This document shows positions 38,326 through 45,762 of a DNA stretch of 64,000 nt, piece by piece. Position 1 is the stretch's first letter. Every line of letters begins with the position of its first letter. Source of the DNA: Brachybacterium avium (lineage in GTDB: Bacteria; Actinomycetota; Actinomycetes; Actinomycetales; Dermabacteraceae). The position numbers were made by a program, and so were the translations under genes. The stretch spans positions 558,001 through 622,000 of the forward strand of contig NZ_CP022316.1 in NCBI RefSeq assembly GCF_002216795.1. The letters run 5' to 3'. The notes under the pieces were generated by a model. The model was given only the letters and a program-made list of their open reading frames with translations. It did no database searches and was not told the origin of the DNA.

Positions 38326-41300
38326 ACATCTCCTCCACCGAGCGGGACCGGGCGCGCCACGGTATCGAGATGAGGGCGGTCAGCGCGATCGTGCCGTAGA
38401 GGAGCAGCTGCCACAGCAGCCGCAGGGGCTGCTGTCGGTGCACGTCCACCTCACCCTCGGCTCCCGCCGGCAGCTCGAACGCCTGCGCCCAGCCGTCCAC
38501 CTCGACGGGGTCGAGCTCGACCCCGTCGAGCTGCGCCCGCCACTGCGTATCGAAGCGCTCGGCGAGGACCACGGTGCGTGCCGCCTCGTCAGCGGGGACC
38601 ACGCCCGCTGCGTCGATGGCTCCGCTGTCCAGCGGCACCGGCACCTCGCCGCCGAGGATGACAGCTCGGGGAGCAGCATCGATCACGCGCCACATCCCGC
38701 CGCGGTCCCCCTCGGTGACCTTCTCGAGCTCGGTGGAGCTGTCGAGGGTGCCCATCAGCTCCGACTGCTGCTCCAGATCGCCGTGCACCACCACGTAGGC
38801 GACCGCGAGCTCGGAGAGGGCTGCGCGGTCCTCCTCCCCGCTCGGCCCGGCGGAGGAGAGCACCCCGGCCACCGCGTCCCGCAGCGCCGTGGACGCGGGA
38901 TCACCGTCGACCGGCCCGTCCGCGAGGACGGTGTCCACATCGCGGGCCTCGCCGATCGCCGCGTGCTGGATCACCGAGTCGCCGCCGTGGACCACCAGGT
39001 GCGCCTCGACCGTCCCGTCCGGGAGCTGCTCGAGCACCAGCACCCGGGAACGGGCACCGGTGAGGCCCTGGTCCGCGGCGGCTGCGGGGACCTCGCCGCC
39101 CTCGACGCGGTCCATCCGGAGCTGGCCGGGCAGCAGCAGCGTCCATCCGGCGACCGAGACCAGGCAGGACGCCGCGACGAGGGCTCCGACGGCGCCGGTG
39201 AGGACCCGTCGGACGCGGCCGTCATGCTCCTCACGGCGGGCGAGCGCGTCGAAGGTCGCGGTGGCACCGATGGCCAGGGCGAGCAGGATGACGCTCAGCA
39301 GGGCGTGCGGCGCGCTGGTGACGAGTCGGCCGTCGGCGACCGCGACCCAGGTGCTGCGCGTCAGCAGCACGCCGAGCATCCCGCAGGCGGCCACGAGCAG
39401 GCCGAAGCGGCCGACCCGTCCGGCGGCTCCGGGCAGCAGCGGGGCGACCAGCGCGGCGAGGACCACGGGCGCGACGGGCAGCAGCGGCAGCAGCGCTGCG
39501 GCGGTCGGGCCCACCAGCGGGGCGAGCAGATCGTGCAGTCCGGGGGCGAGCGGCCACAGGGTCAGCAGATCCGTGCTCGTCGCGGTGGCGGCGGTCGGCG
39601 GCACGCCGGCGACGGCGAGCAGGGTCTGCGGGTGCCCGACGTAGGTGGGGAGGTACGGGGCGTGCAGAGCCAGGGACGGCAGCAGCACCCACAGCAGCCG
39701 GCGTCGACGCCCCGGCACCGCTACAGCGACCAGCACCAGCGCCAGCGCTGCGAGCACGACGAGTGCGGGCTGCACGGCACCGATCACCAGCAGCACGAGC
39801 CCTGCGGCCGCCGCGGCGGGCACGCTGGCCTGGGAGACCTTGTGGGGCAGGCCGATCGCTCGGCCGATCGCGAGTGCGAGCAGCGGGAGCAGCAGATGCA
39901 CCAGCAGCAGCGGCCAGGCGCCCGCGGTGAGCGCGGTCAGCAGGGACGGGGCCAGTGCCCAGACGCTCGCGATCACCAGTCGCGACCCCACTGCACGGGT
40001 CAGCGCTCCGGAGGCCCACCAGGCCAGCACGGCGCTGGCGGGCACAGCGGCGAACACCAGGATCTCCACGATCAGGCTCCCGCCCAGGGGCAGGTGGGCG
40101 AGCAGCCGTACGAGGGCGTCGGCGGGTCCGCGCTCCCCCAGACCGCCGGGGATCCAGCTCGACCAGGCCGCGGCCCAGAGGTCGGCGCGGTTCTCGGGGA
40201 TCGGGCGCAGCCCGGGGCCGATGAGGTCGCCGCGGCCGAGCAGGCTGCGCAGGCTGAACAGCCCCAGCACGGTCGCGCCCAGCGCCACCACGACGGTCCA
40301 CACGATGTGACGGCCGTAGTCCGCGTCGTCGAGGCCGTGATGGGTCCCCGCCACGCCCCAGGTGGTGCGCCGGATCTGACGTCGGCGATCATCGTCGGCG
40401 AAGAGCCGGGTCCAGGTGTCGTCCAGCCAGCGCCGCAGGCTCTCCCCGAACGGGAGGTACAGCGGGGCGAGGCGTCCCCGCGGCACGCGCGCCAGGCGAC
40501 GTTCGCGCAGGCTGCGGGCGAACACCCGACGGGCTCGGGGCAGCACCGCTGCGGCGGCGCGCAGCTCCATCAGCGCGGTGCGGGGCGCCGAGGCGGCGAG
40601 CGAAGCGACCATCCGCACCAGGGTCGCCAGCGGCAGCAGCAGGAGCGTGAGCAGCGAGTGCAGCGGCGAGCGCTGCTTGAGCAGTGCGAGGAGCTGCCCG
40701 GTGCGCTGCTCCTGGAGGCGTTCGAGCCTGGGCCGGGTGGGGTGCGGATGCAGCACCCGGGCCGCCGACTGCACCGCTACCCGTTCGCCCGAGCGCCAGA
40801 TGCGCCGGCACAGGTCGATCTCCGCCCAGGGCGCGGGCAGGTCCGGATCGAGGCCGCCGATCTCGCGCAGCGTCTGCTCGCGCACCAGCATTCCCGGCAG
40901 CGGGACGGCGAGCACGTCGTGGCGCCAGTCCGATTGCCCCTGATCGATCTCCCCGGGGTCGACCCCGGTGATGATCCGGCCGCTGTGGGTGAGGGTGAGG
41001 CCGACGTCCACGAGCGCATCGGCGCCCTCCACACCCAGCTGCCCCGGATCCTCGTGCGCGTCGGGGTCCGCATGCCGCACCCGTTTGGTGCCGACCGCGG
41101 CGGTGTTCGGGGACACCTCGATGATCTCCAGCTGGTGCGCCAGGGCGTCAGGGGCCGGCGGTGCCCCGTCGACCACGAACCAGAGCCACGACTCGCCGGC
41201 GCCCCCGTCGGCCGTGCCTGCGCGTCGCCCGGATCGGTATCGCTGCCGACGGAGGCGCTGAGGGACCTTGGCGAGATCCTCTGCCTGCTGGGTGCGCTCC

Positions 41301-41716
41301 CGCTCGACAGCGGCGCTGTCGACATCGCGTGCACGTCGGCCCCCGGAGCGCGGTGCCGGATCGGCATCCGAGGCCTCGGAGCCCGCACTGGGCGCGGCAG
41401 GAGAGGAGGAGGATGAGACTGAGGACGGACCGGCAGCGCCGATCTCGGTGAGGTCCCCCAGGCTCTCGAGGGTCTCCCGGATCACCCCGGCACGGCTCAG
41501 CGCGGCGGAGACCGGGAGGATGCGGTGGATGCTGCCGGCGGCGAGCCCCGCCTCGACCTCCGCCCGCACCTCCTGGGGGATGTCGGAGGGGGCGATGATC
41601 GCGACCCGATCCGGCTGACGGGACTGCGCCGTCAACGCCTCGAGCAGCGCACCATGGGTCGACGCGGTCGTCGTCCCGTCCAACAGGACGACCGCGGTGA
41701 TGTGACGGTCGCTCAC
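38318..41716 (-). CDS. Large membrane-bound family 2 glycosyltransferase
   Basis: 1132-residue protein. The N-terminal GT2-type domain (about 1-370: HITAVVLLDG, WLWFVVDGAPPAPDALAH, PLPGMLVREQTLREIGGLDP, EIDLCRRIW) contains an unusual 75-residue disordered Ser/Ala/Arg/Asp-rich insertion at about 95-170. After that come a short helical region and then 12 or more transmembrane helices from about 480 to 860. An extracytoplasmic domain and one last helix (LLWQLLLYGTIALTALISI) near the C-terminus complete it. Likely assembles or transfers sugars at the membrane; acceptor unknown. GTG start, 12 bases after the whiB2 stop; coupled to DUF5719. Confidence 0.88.
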   Translation of the reverse strand: MSDRHITAVVLLDGTTTASTHGALLEALTAQSRQPDRVAIIAPSDIPQEVRAEVEAGLAAGSIHRILPVSAALSRAGVIRETLESLGDLTEIGAAGPSSVSSSSSPAAPSAGSEASDADPAPRSGGRRARDVDSAAVERERTQQAEDLAKVPQRLRRQRYRSGRRAGTADGGAGESWLWFVVDGAPPAPDALAHQLEIIEVSPNTAAVGTKRVRHADPDAHEDPGQLGVEGADALVDVGLTLTHSGRIITGVDPGEIDQGQSDWRHDVLAVPLPGMLVREQTLREIGGLDPDLPAPWAEIDLCRRIWRSGERVAVQSAARVLHPHPTRPRLERLQEQRTGQLLALLKQRSPLHSLLTLLLLPLATLVRMVASLAASAPRTALMELRAAAAVLPRARRVFARSLRERRLARVPRGRLAPLYLPFGESLRRWLDDTWTRLFADDDRRRQIRRTTWGVAGTHHGLDDADYGRHIVWTVVVALGATVLGLFSLRSLLGRGDLIGPGLRPIPENRADLWAAAWSSWIPGGLGERGPADALVRLLAHLPLGGSLIVEILVFAAVPASAVLAWWASGALTRAVGSRLVIASVWALAPSLLTALTAGAWPLLLVHLLLPLLALAIGRAIGLPHKVSQASVPAAAAAGLVLLVIGAVQPALVVLAALALVLVAVAVPGRRRRLLWVLLPSLALHAPYLPTYVGHPQTLLAVAGVPPTAATATSTDLLTLWPLAPGLHDLLAPLVGPTAAALLPLLPVAPVVLAALVAPLLPGAAGRVGRFGLLVAACGMLGVLLTRSTWVAVADGRLVTSAPHALLSVILLALAIGATATFDALARREEHDGRVRRVLTGAVGALVAASCLVSVAGWTLLLPGQLRMDRVEGGEVPAAAADQGLTGARSRVLVLEQLPDGTVEAHLVVHGGDSVIQHAAIGEARDVDTVLADGPVDGDPASTALRDAVAGVLSSAGPSGEEDRAALSELAVAYVVVHGDLEQQSELMGTLDSSTELEKVTEGDRGGMWRVIDAAPRAVILGGEVPVPLDSGAIDAAGVVPADEAARTVVLAERFDTQWRAQLDGVELDPVEVDGWAQAFELPAGAEGEVDVHRQQPLRLLWQLLLYGTIALTALISIPWRARSRSVEEMYG

Positions 41717-41728
41717 CGGGGAAGGATG

Positions 41729-42028
41729 TCAGACCACCCGGCGCTTGAGCTTGCGGCGCTCGCGCTCGGACAGCCCGCCCCAGATGCCGAAGCGCTCATC
41801 GTTCTCCAGCGCGTACTCCAGGCACTCGGCGCGCACCTCGCAGGAGACGCACACCTTCTTGGCCTCGCGCGTGGAGCCGCCCTTCTCGGGGAAGAACGCC
41901 TCCGGGTCGGTCTGCGCGCACAGCGCGCGCTCCTGCCAGGTCAGCTCGGCATCGTCGGAGTCCTGCCCGGCGACATCGAGCAGGGACAGCTCTGCACGCG
42001 CATCATCGTCGACACGGTTCTCGTCCAT
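41729..42028 (-). CDS. whiB2: WhiB2 (WhmD)-type iron-sulfur regulator
   Basis: 99-residue Wbl protein. The Fe-S ligands are Cys37, Cys60, Cys63 and Cys69, followed by GIWGG and the basic tail RERRKLKRRVV. The acidic N-terminal 30 residues and the location beside cofE and the giant glycosyltransferase match WhiB2/WhmD, which regulates septation. Start at ATG 42028, preceded by AAGGAG eight bases away; a longer in-frame GTG start at 42103 would fall inside the proposed promoter. Confidence 0.93.
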   Translation of the reverse strand: MDENRVDDDARAELSLLDVAGQDSDDAELTWQERALCAQTDPEAFFPEKGGSTREAKKVCVSCEVRAECLEYALENDERFGIWGGLSERERRKLKRRVV

Positions 42029-42094
42029 CGCCACCGCTCCTTCCACTCCTGCATTGACCACCGATGCGTTCACCACCGAAGGCTCGTCGGGCCT

Positions 42095-42125
42095 AAAGTA
42101 CACCGGTGTAGTTATGGTCCGTCAA
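42095..42125 (-). promoter_or_regulatory. Candidate whiB2 promoter with 12-base palindromic operator
   Basis: Minus-strand TTGACG (42120-42125) and TGTACT/TACTTT (42097-42102 or 42095-42100), spacers 17 or 19 bases. A perfect palindrome TACACCGGTGTA (42099-42110) overlaps the -10 and would suit a repressor or autoregulator. Leader to ATG 42028 about 60 bases. Confidence 0.4.
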
Positions 42126-42183
42126 GCGGCGTCGGCGCGTCGCCTTGCATCTCACCATCGAACCCTCGCCCCGGGAGGCCCTC

Positions 42184-43290
42184 GTGCCCGCTGCTCATCC
42201 GCCCACACAGCTCGCCCCATCCTCCCCCGCGGACCCCCCGCACCAGGAGCTCCGCGTGCTGCCCGTCACGGGGCTGGGCGAGATCCGCGAGGGGGACGAC
42301 CTGGCCTCCCAGCTGGGCGCGGCCCTGAGGCCGCTGGAGCCCCGGGACGGCGATGTGCTGTGCCTGTCCACCAAGGTCGTCTCCAAGGCTCTCGGCCTGC
42401 GCGTGGACCCTGCACAGCGCGAGCAGGCGGTCGCGGATGCGGGGGTGCGCACCGTCGCCCGTCGGCTGCACACCCGCGTGGTGACCTCGGTGGTGCAGAT
42501 CCCGTCCGGCCCGGTGATGGCGGCGGCCGGCGTGGACTCCTCCAATGCACCCGACGGGCCGCTGCTGCTGCCCGAGGATCCCGATGCCTGCGCGCGAGCG
42601 CTGCGTGAGGCGCTGGTCACCTCGCTGGGGGTGGATCTCGGAGTGCTGCTGACTGATACCTCCTCCCGCGTCTGGCGGGTCGGGGTGGGAGACATCGCAC
42701 TCGGGGCGGCCGGGGTCGCCGCACTGCAGGATCTGCGCGGAGGGCTGGATGCCGACGGCCGCCCGCTCACCGTCACGGTCCGGAACCTCGCCGATGAGCT
42801 CGCGGCCGCCGCGGATCTGGTCAAGGGCAAGTCCAGCGGGGTGCCTGCCGCGCTGGTGCGCGGGGTGCCCGGCGCCACGGCGCTGGACATCCCTGCCCGC
42901 GAGCTCTCGCGCACCGGGGCGGAGGACTGGTTCCGGCGCCCCAGCCTCGAGTCGGTGTGGGTCGCGCTCGGGCTGAGTCCCGCACAGGAGCCCATCGCCA
43001 GGATGTCCCCGGAGCCGCCGGCGGAGCGGATCGCCCGGGCACTGGCGGTCGCCGCTGTGCCGCGCCGGGATCAGCAGCCCTCGACCGCGTCCGTGCGGAT
43101 GCTCGGTGAGGACGGGCCGACCCCGCATATCGTGGTGGAGGCCGTCGATGCCTCCGGCGCTGCACTGATCGACGCCGCGACCACCGCCGAACGGCTCCGC
43201 ACCGCGCTGGGCGCGGAGTCCCTCAGCACCCCCCTGCCGGAGATCACGGTCGAGATCTCCGTTCCCGACCCCCTCCAGGAGCCCTCATGA
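42184..43290 (+). CDS. cofE: Coenzyme F420-0:L-glutamate ligase (CofE/FbiB N-domain)
   Basis: 368-residue protein. The CofE domain occupies about 20-265: LPVTGLGEIREGDDL, DVLCLSTKVVSKALG, VLLTDTSSRVWRVGVGDIALGAAG, ADLVKGKSSGVPAALVRG. It adds glutamates to F420-0 using GTP. The remaining about 100 residues are not the FMN-binding nitroreductase domain of mycobacterial FbiB and are unassigned. GTG 42184 is used because GGGAGG lies six bases upstream; a TTG at 42145 is unlikely. No cofD, cofC or fbiC is next to it, unlike mycobacterial fbiAB. Four-base overlap with the next gene. Confidence 0.85.
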   Translation: MPAAHPPTQLAPSSPADPPHQELRVLPVTGLGEIREGDDLASQLGAALRPLEPRDGDVLCLSTKVVSKALGLRVDPAQREQAVADAGVRTVARRLHTRVVTSVVQIPSGPVMAAAGVDSSNAPDGPLLLPEDPDACARALREALVTSLGVDLGVLLTDTSSRVWRVGVGDIALGAAGVAALQDLRGGLDADGRPLTVTVRNLADELAAAADLVKGKSSGVPAALVRGVPGATALDIPARELSRTGAEDWFRRPSLESVWVALGLSPAQEPIARMSPEPPAERIARALAVAAVPRRDQQPSTASVRMLGEDGPTPHIVVEAVDASGAALIDAATTAERLRTALGAESLSTPLPEITVEISVPDPLQEPS

Positions 43291-44015
43291 GCATCCCCGC
43301 CACCCCGTCGCCGCAGACCGGTTCGCAGCTGCTGCGCGCTCTCGAGCAGACCGGAGCCCGCCCCGCGCTCGCCTGGTACGGCGAGGCCGCACGGATCGAG
43401 CTGTCCGGCCACGTGCTGGCGAACTGGGTGATCAAGTCGATCGGGCACCTGCACGATGAGATCGACCTCGCCCCCGGGGACGAGGTGGTGCTGGACCTCC
43501 CGCCGCATTGGAAGCGGCTGGTGCTGGCGCTGGCGTCCTGGGCGCTGGGCGCCGAGGTGACCGTGCTCGAGCGCGAGGCCGGGGCCCCCGAGGAGGCCGC
43601 CGCCGGAGCTCGGGAGCCGCGGGTGATGATCACGGACCGCCCGGATTCCCCGCTGGCTGACGCCGCCGACGAGGTGCTCGCCCTCGACGCCATCTCGCTC
43701 GCGCCCCGCTTCAGCGCGGAGCTTCCGCCGCTGGCCCACGACTGGCTGAGCGAGGTGCGCGGGAGCTCCGACCAGCTCGGTGTCGCCCTGCCGGCGTGGA
43801 GCGGACCCGCCGCCGAGGCCGGTGCTGCTGCCGGGGACGACGAGCCCGGGCAGGGCGGTCCCACCACCCCTTCCCGGCTGCTGGTGGACGGCGACGGGCT
43901 CACCACCCTCCCCCGGGTGCTGGACGCCCTGCTCACGGGCGGTGGGATCGTCGGCCCCGCCGCCGTGGTCACCGAGCGACAGGCGCAGGAGGAGGGCGTC
44001 ACCGCGCGTCTCTGA
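43287..44015 (+). CDS. TIGR03089 family protein
   Basis: 242-residue actinobacterial protein of the TIGR03089 family, which resembles the N-terminal part of AMP-binding (acyl-CoA synthetase-like) enzymes but lacks the ATP-binding P-loop and C-terminal lid. Typical segments are RPALAWYGEAARIELSGHVL, ANWVIKSIGHLHDEIDLAPG and VVLDLPPHWKRLVLALASWA. Coupled to cofE by a four-base overlap. Function unknown. Confidence 0.87.
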   Translation: MSIPATPSPQTGSQLLRALEQTGARPALAWYGEAARIELSGHVLANWVIKSIGHLHDEIDLAPGDEVVLDLPPHWKRLVLALASWALGAEVTVLEREAGAPEEAAAGAREPRVMITDRPDSPLADAADEVLALDAISLAPRFSAELPPLAHDWLSEVRGSSDQLGVALPAWSGPAAEAGAAAGDDEPGQGGPTTPSRLLVDGDGLTTLPRVLDALLTGGGIVGPAAVVTERQAQEEGVTARL

Positions 44016-44019
44016 CCCC

Positions 44020-44046
44020 GACCCGGCAGGAGGATCCCGCCGGGTC
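44020..44046. terminator. Bidirectional terminator hairpin
   Basis: Perfect 8-base inverted repeat GACCCGGC / GCCGGGTC with an 11-base loop between the convergent TIGR03089 and wzt-like genes. Confidence 0.7.
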
Positions 44047-44051
44047 CCGGT

Positions 44052-44822
44052 TCAGCCGGCGCGCAGGGTCGCGACGGCCTCGGTGGGGTCGCCGTCGAAG
44101 ATCGCCCTGCCTCTGCGCAGGACCACGATGCGGGTGCACAGCCGCTCGAGCATCTCCAGCTCATGGGAGACCACGATCATGGTGCGGCCGGCCTGCTGGA
44201 GCTCCCGGATGCGCTCCAGGCACTTGCGCTGGAACGGCTCGTCGCCGACCGAGAGGATCTCGTCGACCAGGAAGATATCCGGTTCGGTATGCACGGCGAC
44301 GGCGAAGGCCAGGCGCAGGAACATGCCCGAGCTGTAGTACTTCACGTCGGTATCGATGAACTCCTCGATCTCGCTGAACGCGACGATCTCGTCGAACCTC
44401 TCCTCGATCTGTTCCCGGCCCATGCCGAGGATCGCACCGTTGAGGAAGACGTTCTCCCGACCGGAGAGGTCGGGATGGAAGCCGGCGCCCACCTCGATCA
44501 GCCCGGCGACGCGGCCGCGGAGCAGCACTCGACCGCGATCCGGGTAGAGCACGCCGGAGACGGTCTTCAGCAGGGTCGACTTCCCCGAGCCGTTGAAGCC
44601 GATCAGCCCCACCGTCTCCCCCGCATGCACAGTGAGGTCCACGTCCTCGAGCGCCAGGAAGCTGTCGGCGAGCTTCTTGCGCTTCAGCGCCGAGAACACC
44701 AGCTCCTTCAGGGAGTGGTCGTGGCGCAGGGAGAACTGCTTGGTGACGTGCTCGATGCGGACCATCTCGCGCTCGGTCGGGATCGCGGCGGATTCAGGCA
44801 CGGAATCGATGTTCGGGCTCAT
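44052..44822 (-). CDS. wzt: Polysaccharide ABC exporter ATP-binding subunit (Wzt/TagH type)
   Basis: 256-residue ATPase. Walker A GFNGSGKST, Q-loop AGLIEVGAGFHPDLSGRENV, signature YSSGMFLRLAFAVAVH, Walker B PDIFLVDEILSVGD and H-loop MIVVSHELEML. The phrase VGAGFHPDLSGRENVFLNGAILG is diagnostic of O-antigen/teichoic-acid/galactan exporters. It lacks the carbohydrate-binding C-terminal extension of Wzt of O9a type, hence resembles the mycobacterial galactan exporter ATPase (Rv3781). Lies 13 bases behind its permease. Confidence 0.94.
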   Translation of the reverse strand: MSPNIDSVPESAAIPTEREMVRIEHVTKQFSLRHDHSLKELVFSALKRKKLADSFLALEDVDLTVHAGETVGLIGFNGSGKSTLLKTVSGVLYPDRGRVLLRGRVAGLIEVGAGFHPDLSGRENVFLNGAILGMGREQIEERFDEIVAFSEIEEFIDTDVKYYSSGMFLRLAFAVAVHTEPDIFLVDEILSVGDEPFQRKCLERIRELQQAGRTMIVVSHELEMLERLCTRIVVLRRGRAIFDGDPTEAVATLRAG

Positions 44823-44835
44823 CGCACAGCTCCTC

Positions 44836-45762
44836 TCACAGCTCCTGGGCGAAGCGTCGCTTGGAGCGCTCGAACAGGACGGTGCCCAGCACGAAGGTCG
44901 CGACGGCGATCAGCAGTCCGGCCCACCACAGGCCGAAGGGCTCGCCCGGGCCCGCGAGCGTCGGATCCGCAGCGACGCCCTGCACCACCGGTGGGGAATA
45001 CCGCCAGAACGCGACGTGGAACAGCTCCACCACGATGGTCAGCGGGTTCAGCTGGTACAGCCACCACCAGATGGTCCCTCCGATCGCCTGCTCGACCATC
45101 GAGATCCGGTACAGCACCGGGGAGAGCCAGGTGGCGACCATGACGATGAGGTCCACGAAGTTCTCGACGTCGCGGAAGGCGGCGTTCAGCGCCGCGGTGA
45201 TCATGCCCAGACCCATCGTGAAGACCACCAGGATCACCAGGCCCAGCACGAAGGCGATCGCCGAGGTGAACGAGGGCAGCCAGCCGAACAGCAGCGCCCC
45301 CACCAGCAGCACCAGCAGCTGGGGCAGGAAGTGCACCAGCGCCACGATCATGCTCGCCCAGGGGAACAGTTCGCTGGGCAGGTAGATCTTGGAGACCAGC
45401 GCCTGGTTCCCGGTGATCGAGCGGGTGGCGTTGCCGAACACCTCGCCGAAGAGGTTGACCACCACGATGCCGCTGAACAGGTACACCGCATAGGCGGGGG
45501 TGTCGCGCTGCAACTGCAGGAACACGCCGAGCGCGATGTAGAAGACGATGAACTGCACGGCGGGCTTGACGTAGCTCCACAGCATGCCCAGGGCGCTGCC
45601 GCGGTAGCGCACCCGCAGCTCCTTGCGCACCAGCAGGCGCAGCAGGAAGCGCTCCCGGATGGGGTTCAGCCAGCCGGCGTCCTGTCCGGGGGCGCGCCAG
45701 CCCTCGGCCTGCTCCGCGCGCGTGGGCAGCCGCGCCGAGCCTTCGGCACCGCCGGTGCTCAC
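44836..45762 (-). CDS. wzm: Polysaccharide ABC exporter permease (Wzm/TagG type)
   Basis: 308-residue ABC-2 type permease with six transmembrane helices. The opening LRLLVRKELRVRYRGSALGM then LWSYVKPAVQFIVFYIALGVF is characteristic of Wzm/TagG. GTG start at 45762 overlaps the GlfT2-like stop (GTGA), coupling export to polymer synthesis. Presumably flips an undecaprenyl-linked galactan or similar glycan to the outer face for attachment to the wall. Confidence 0.93.
   Translation of the reverse strand: MSTGGAEGSARLPTRAEQAEGWRAPGQDAGWLNPIRERFLLRLLVRKELRVRYRGSALGMLWSYVKPAVQFIVFYIALGVFLQLQRDTPAYAVYLFSGIVVVNLFGEVFGNATRSITGNQALVSKIYLPSELFPWASMIVALVHFLPQLLVLLVGALLFGWLPSFTSAIAFVLGLVILVVFTMGLGMITAALNAAFRDVENFVDLIVMVATWLSPVLYRISMVEQAIGGTIWWWLYQLNPLTIVVELFHVAFWRYSPPVVQGVAADPTLAGPGEPFGLWWAGLLIAVATFVLGTVLFERSKRRFAQEL

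Noticed and set aside
37757..41416. Open frame of about 1200 codons on the plus strand opposite the giant GT2 and DUF5719 genes
   Set aside because: Composition (Gln/Gly/Arg/His-rich) is that of a reverse-complement frame; the minus strand has clear domains and coupled starts.
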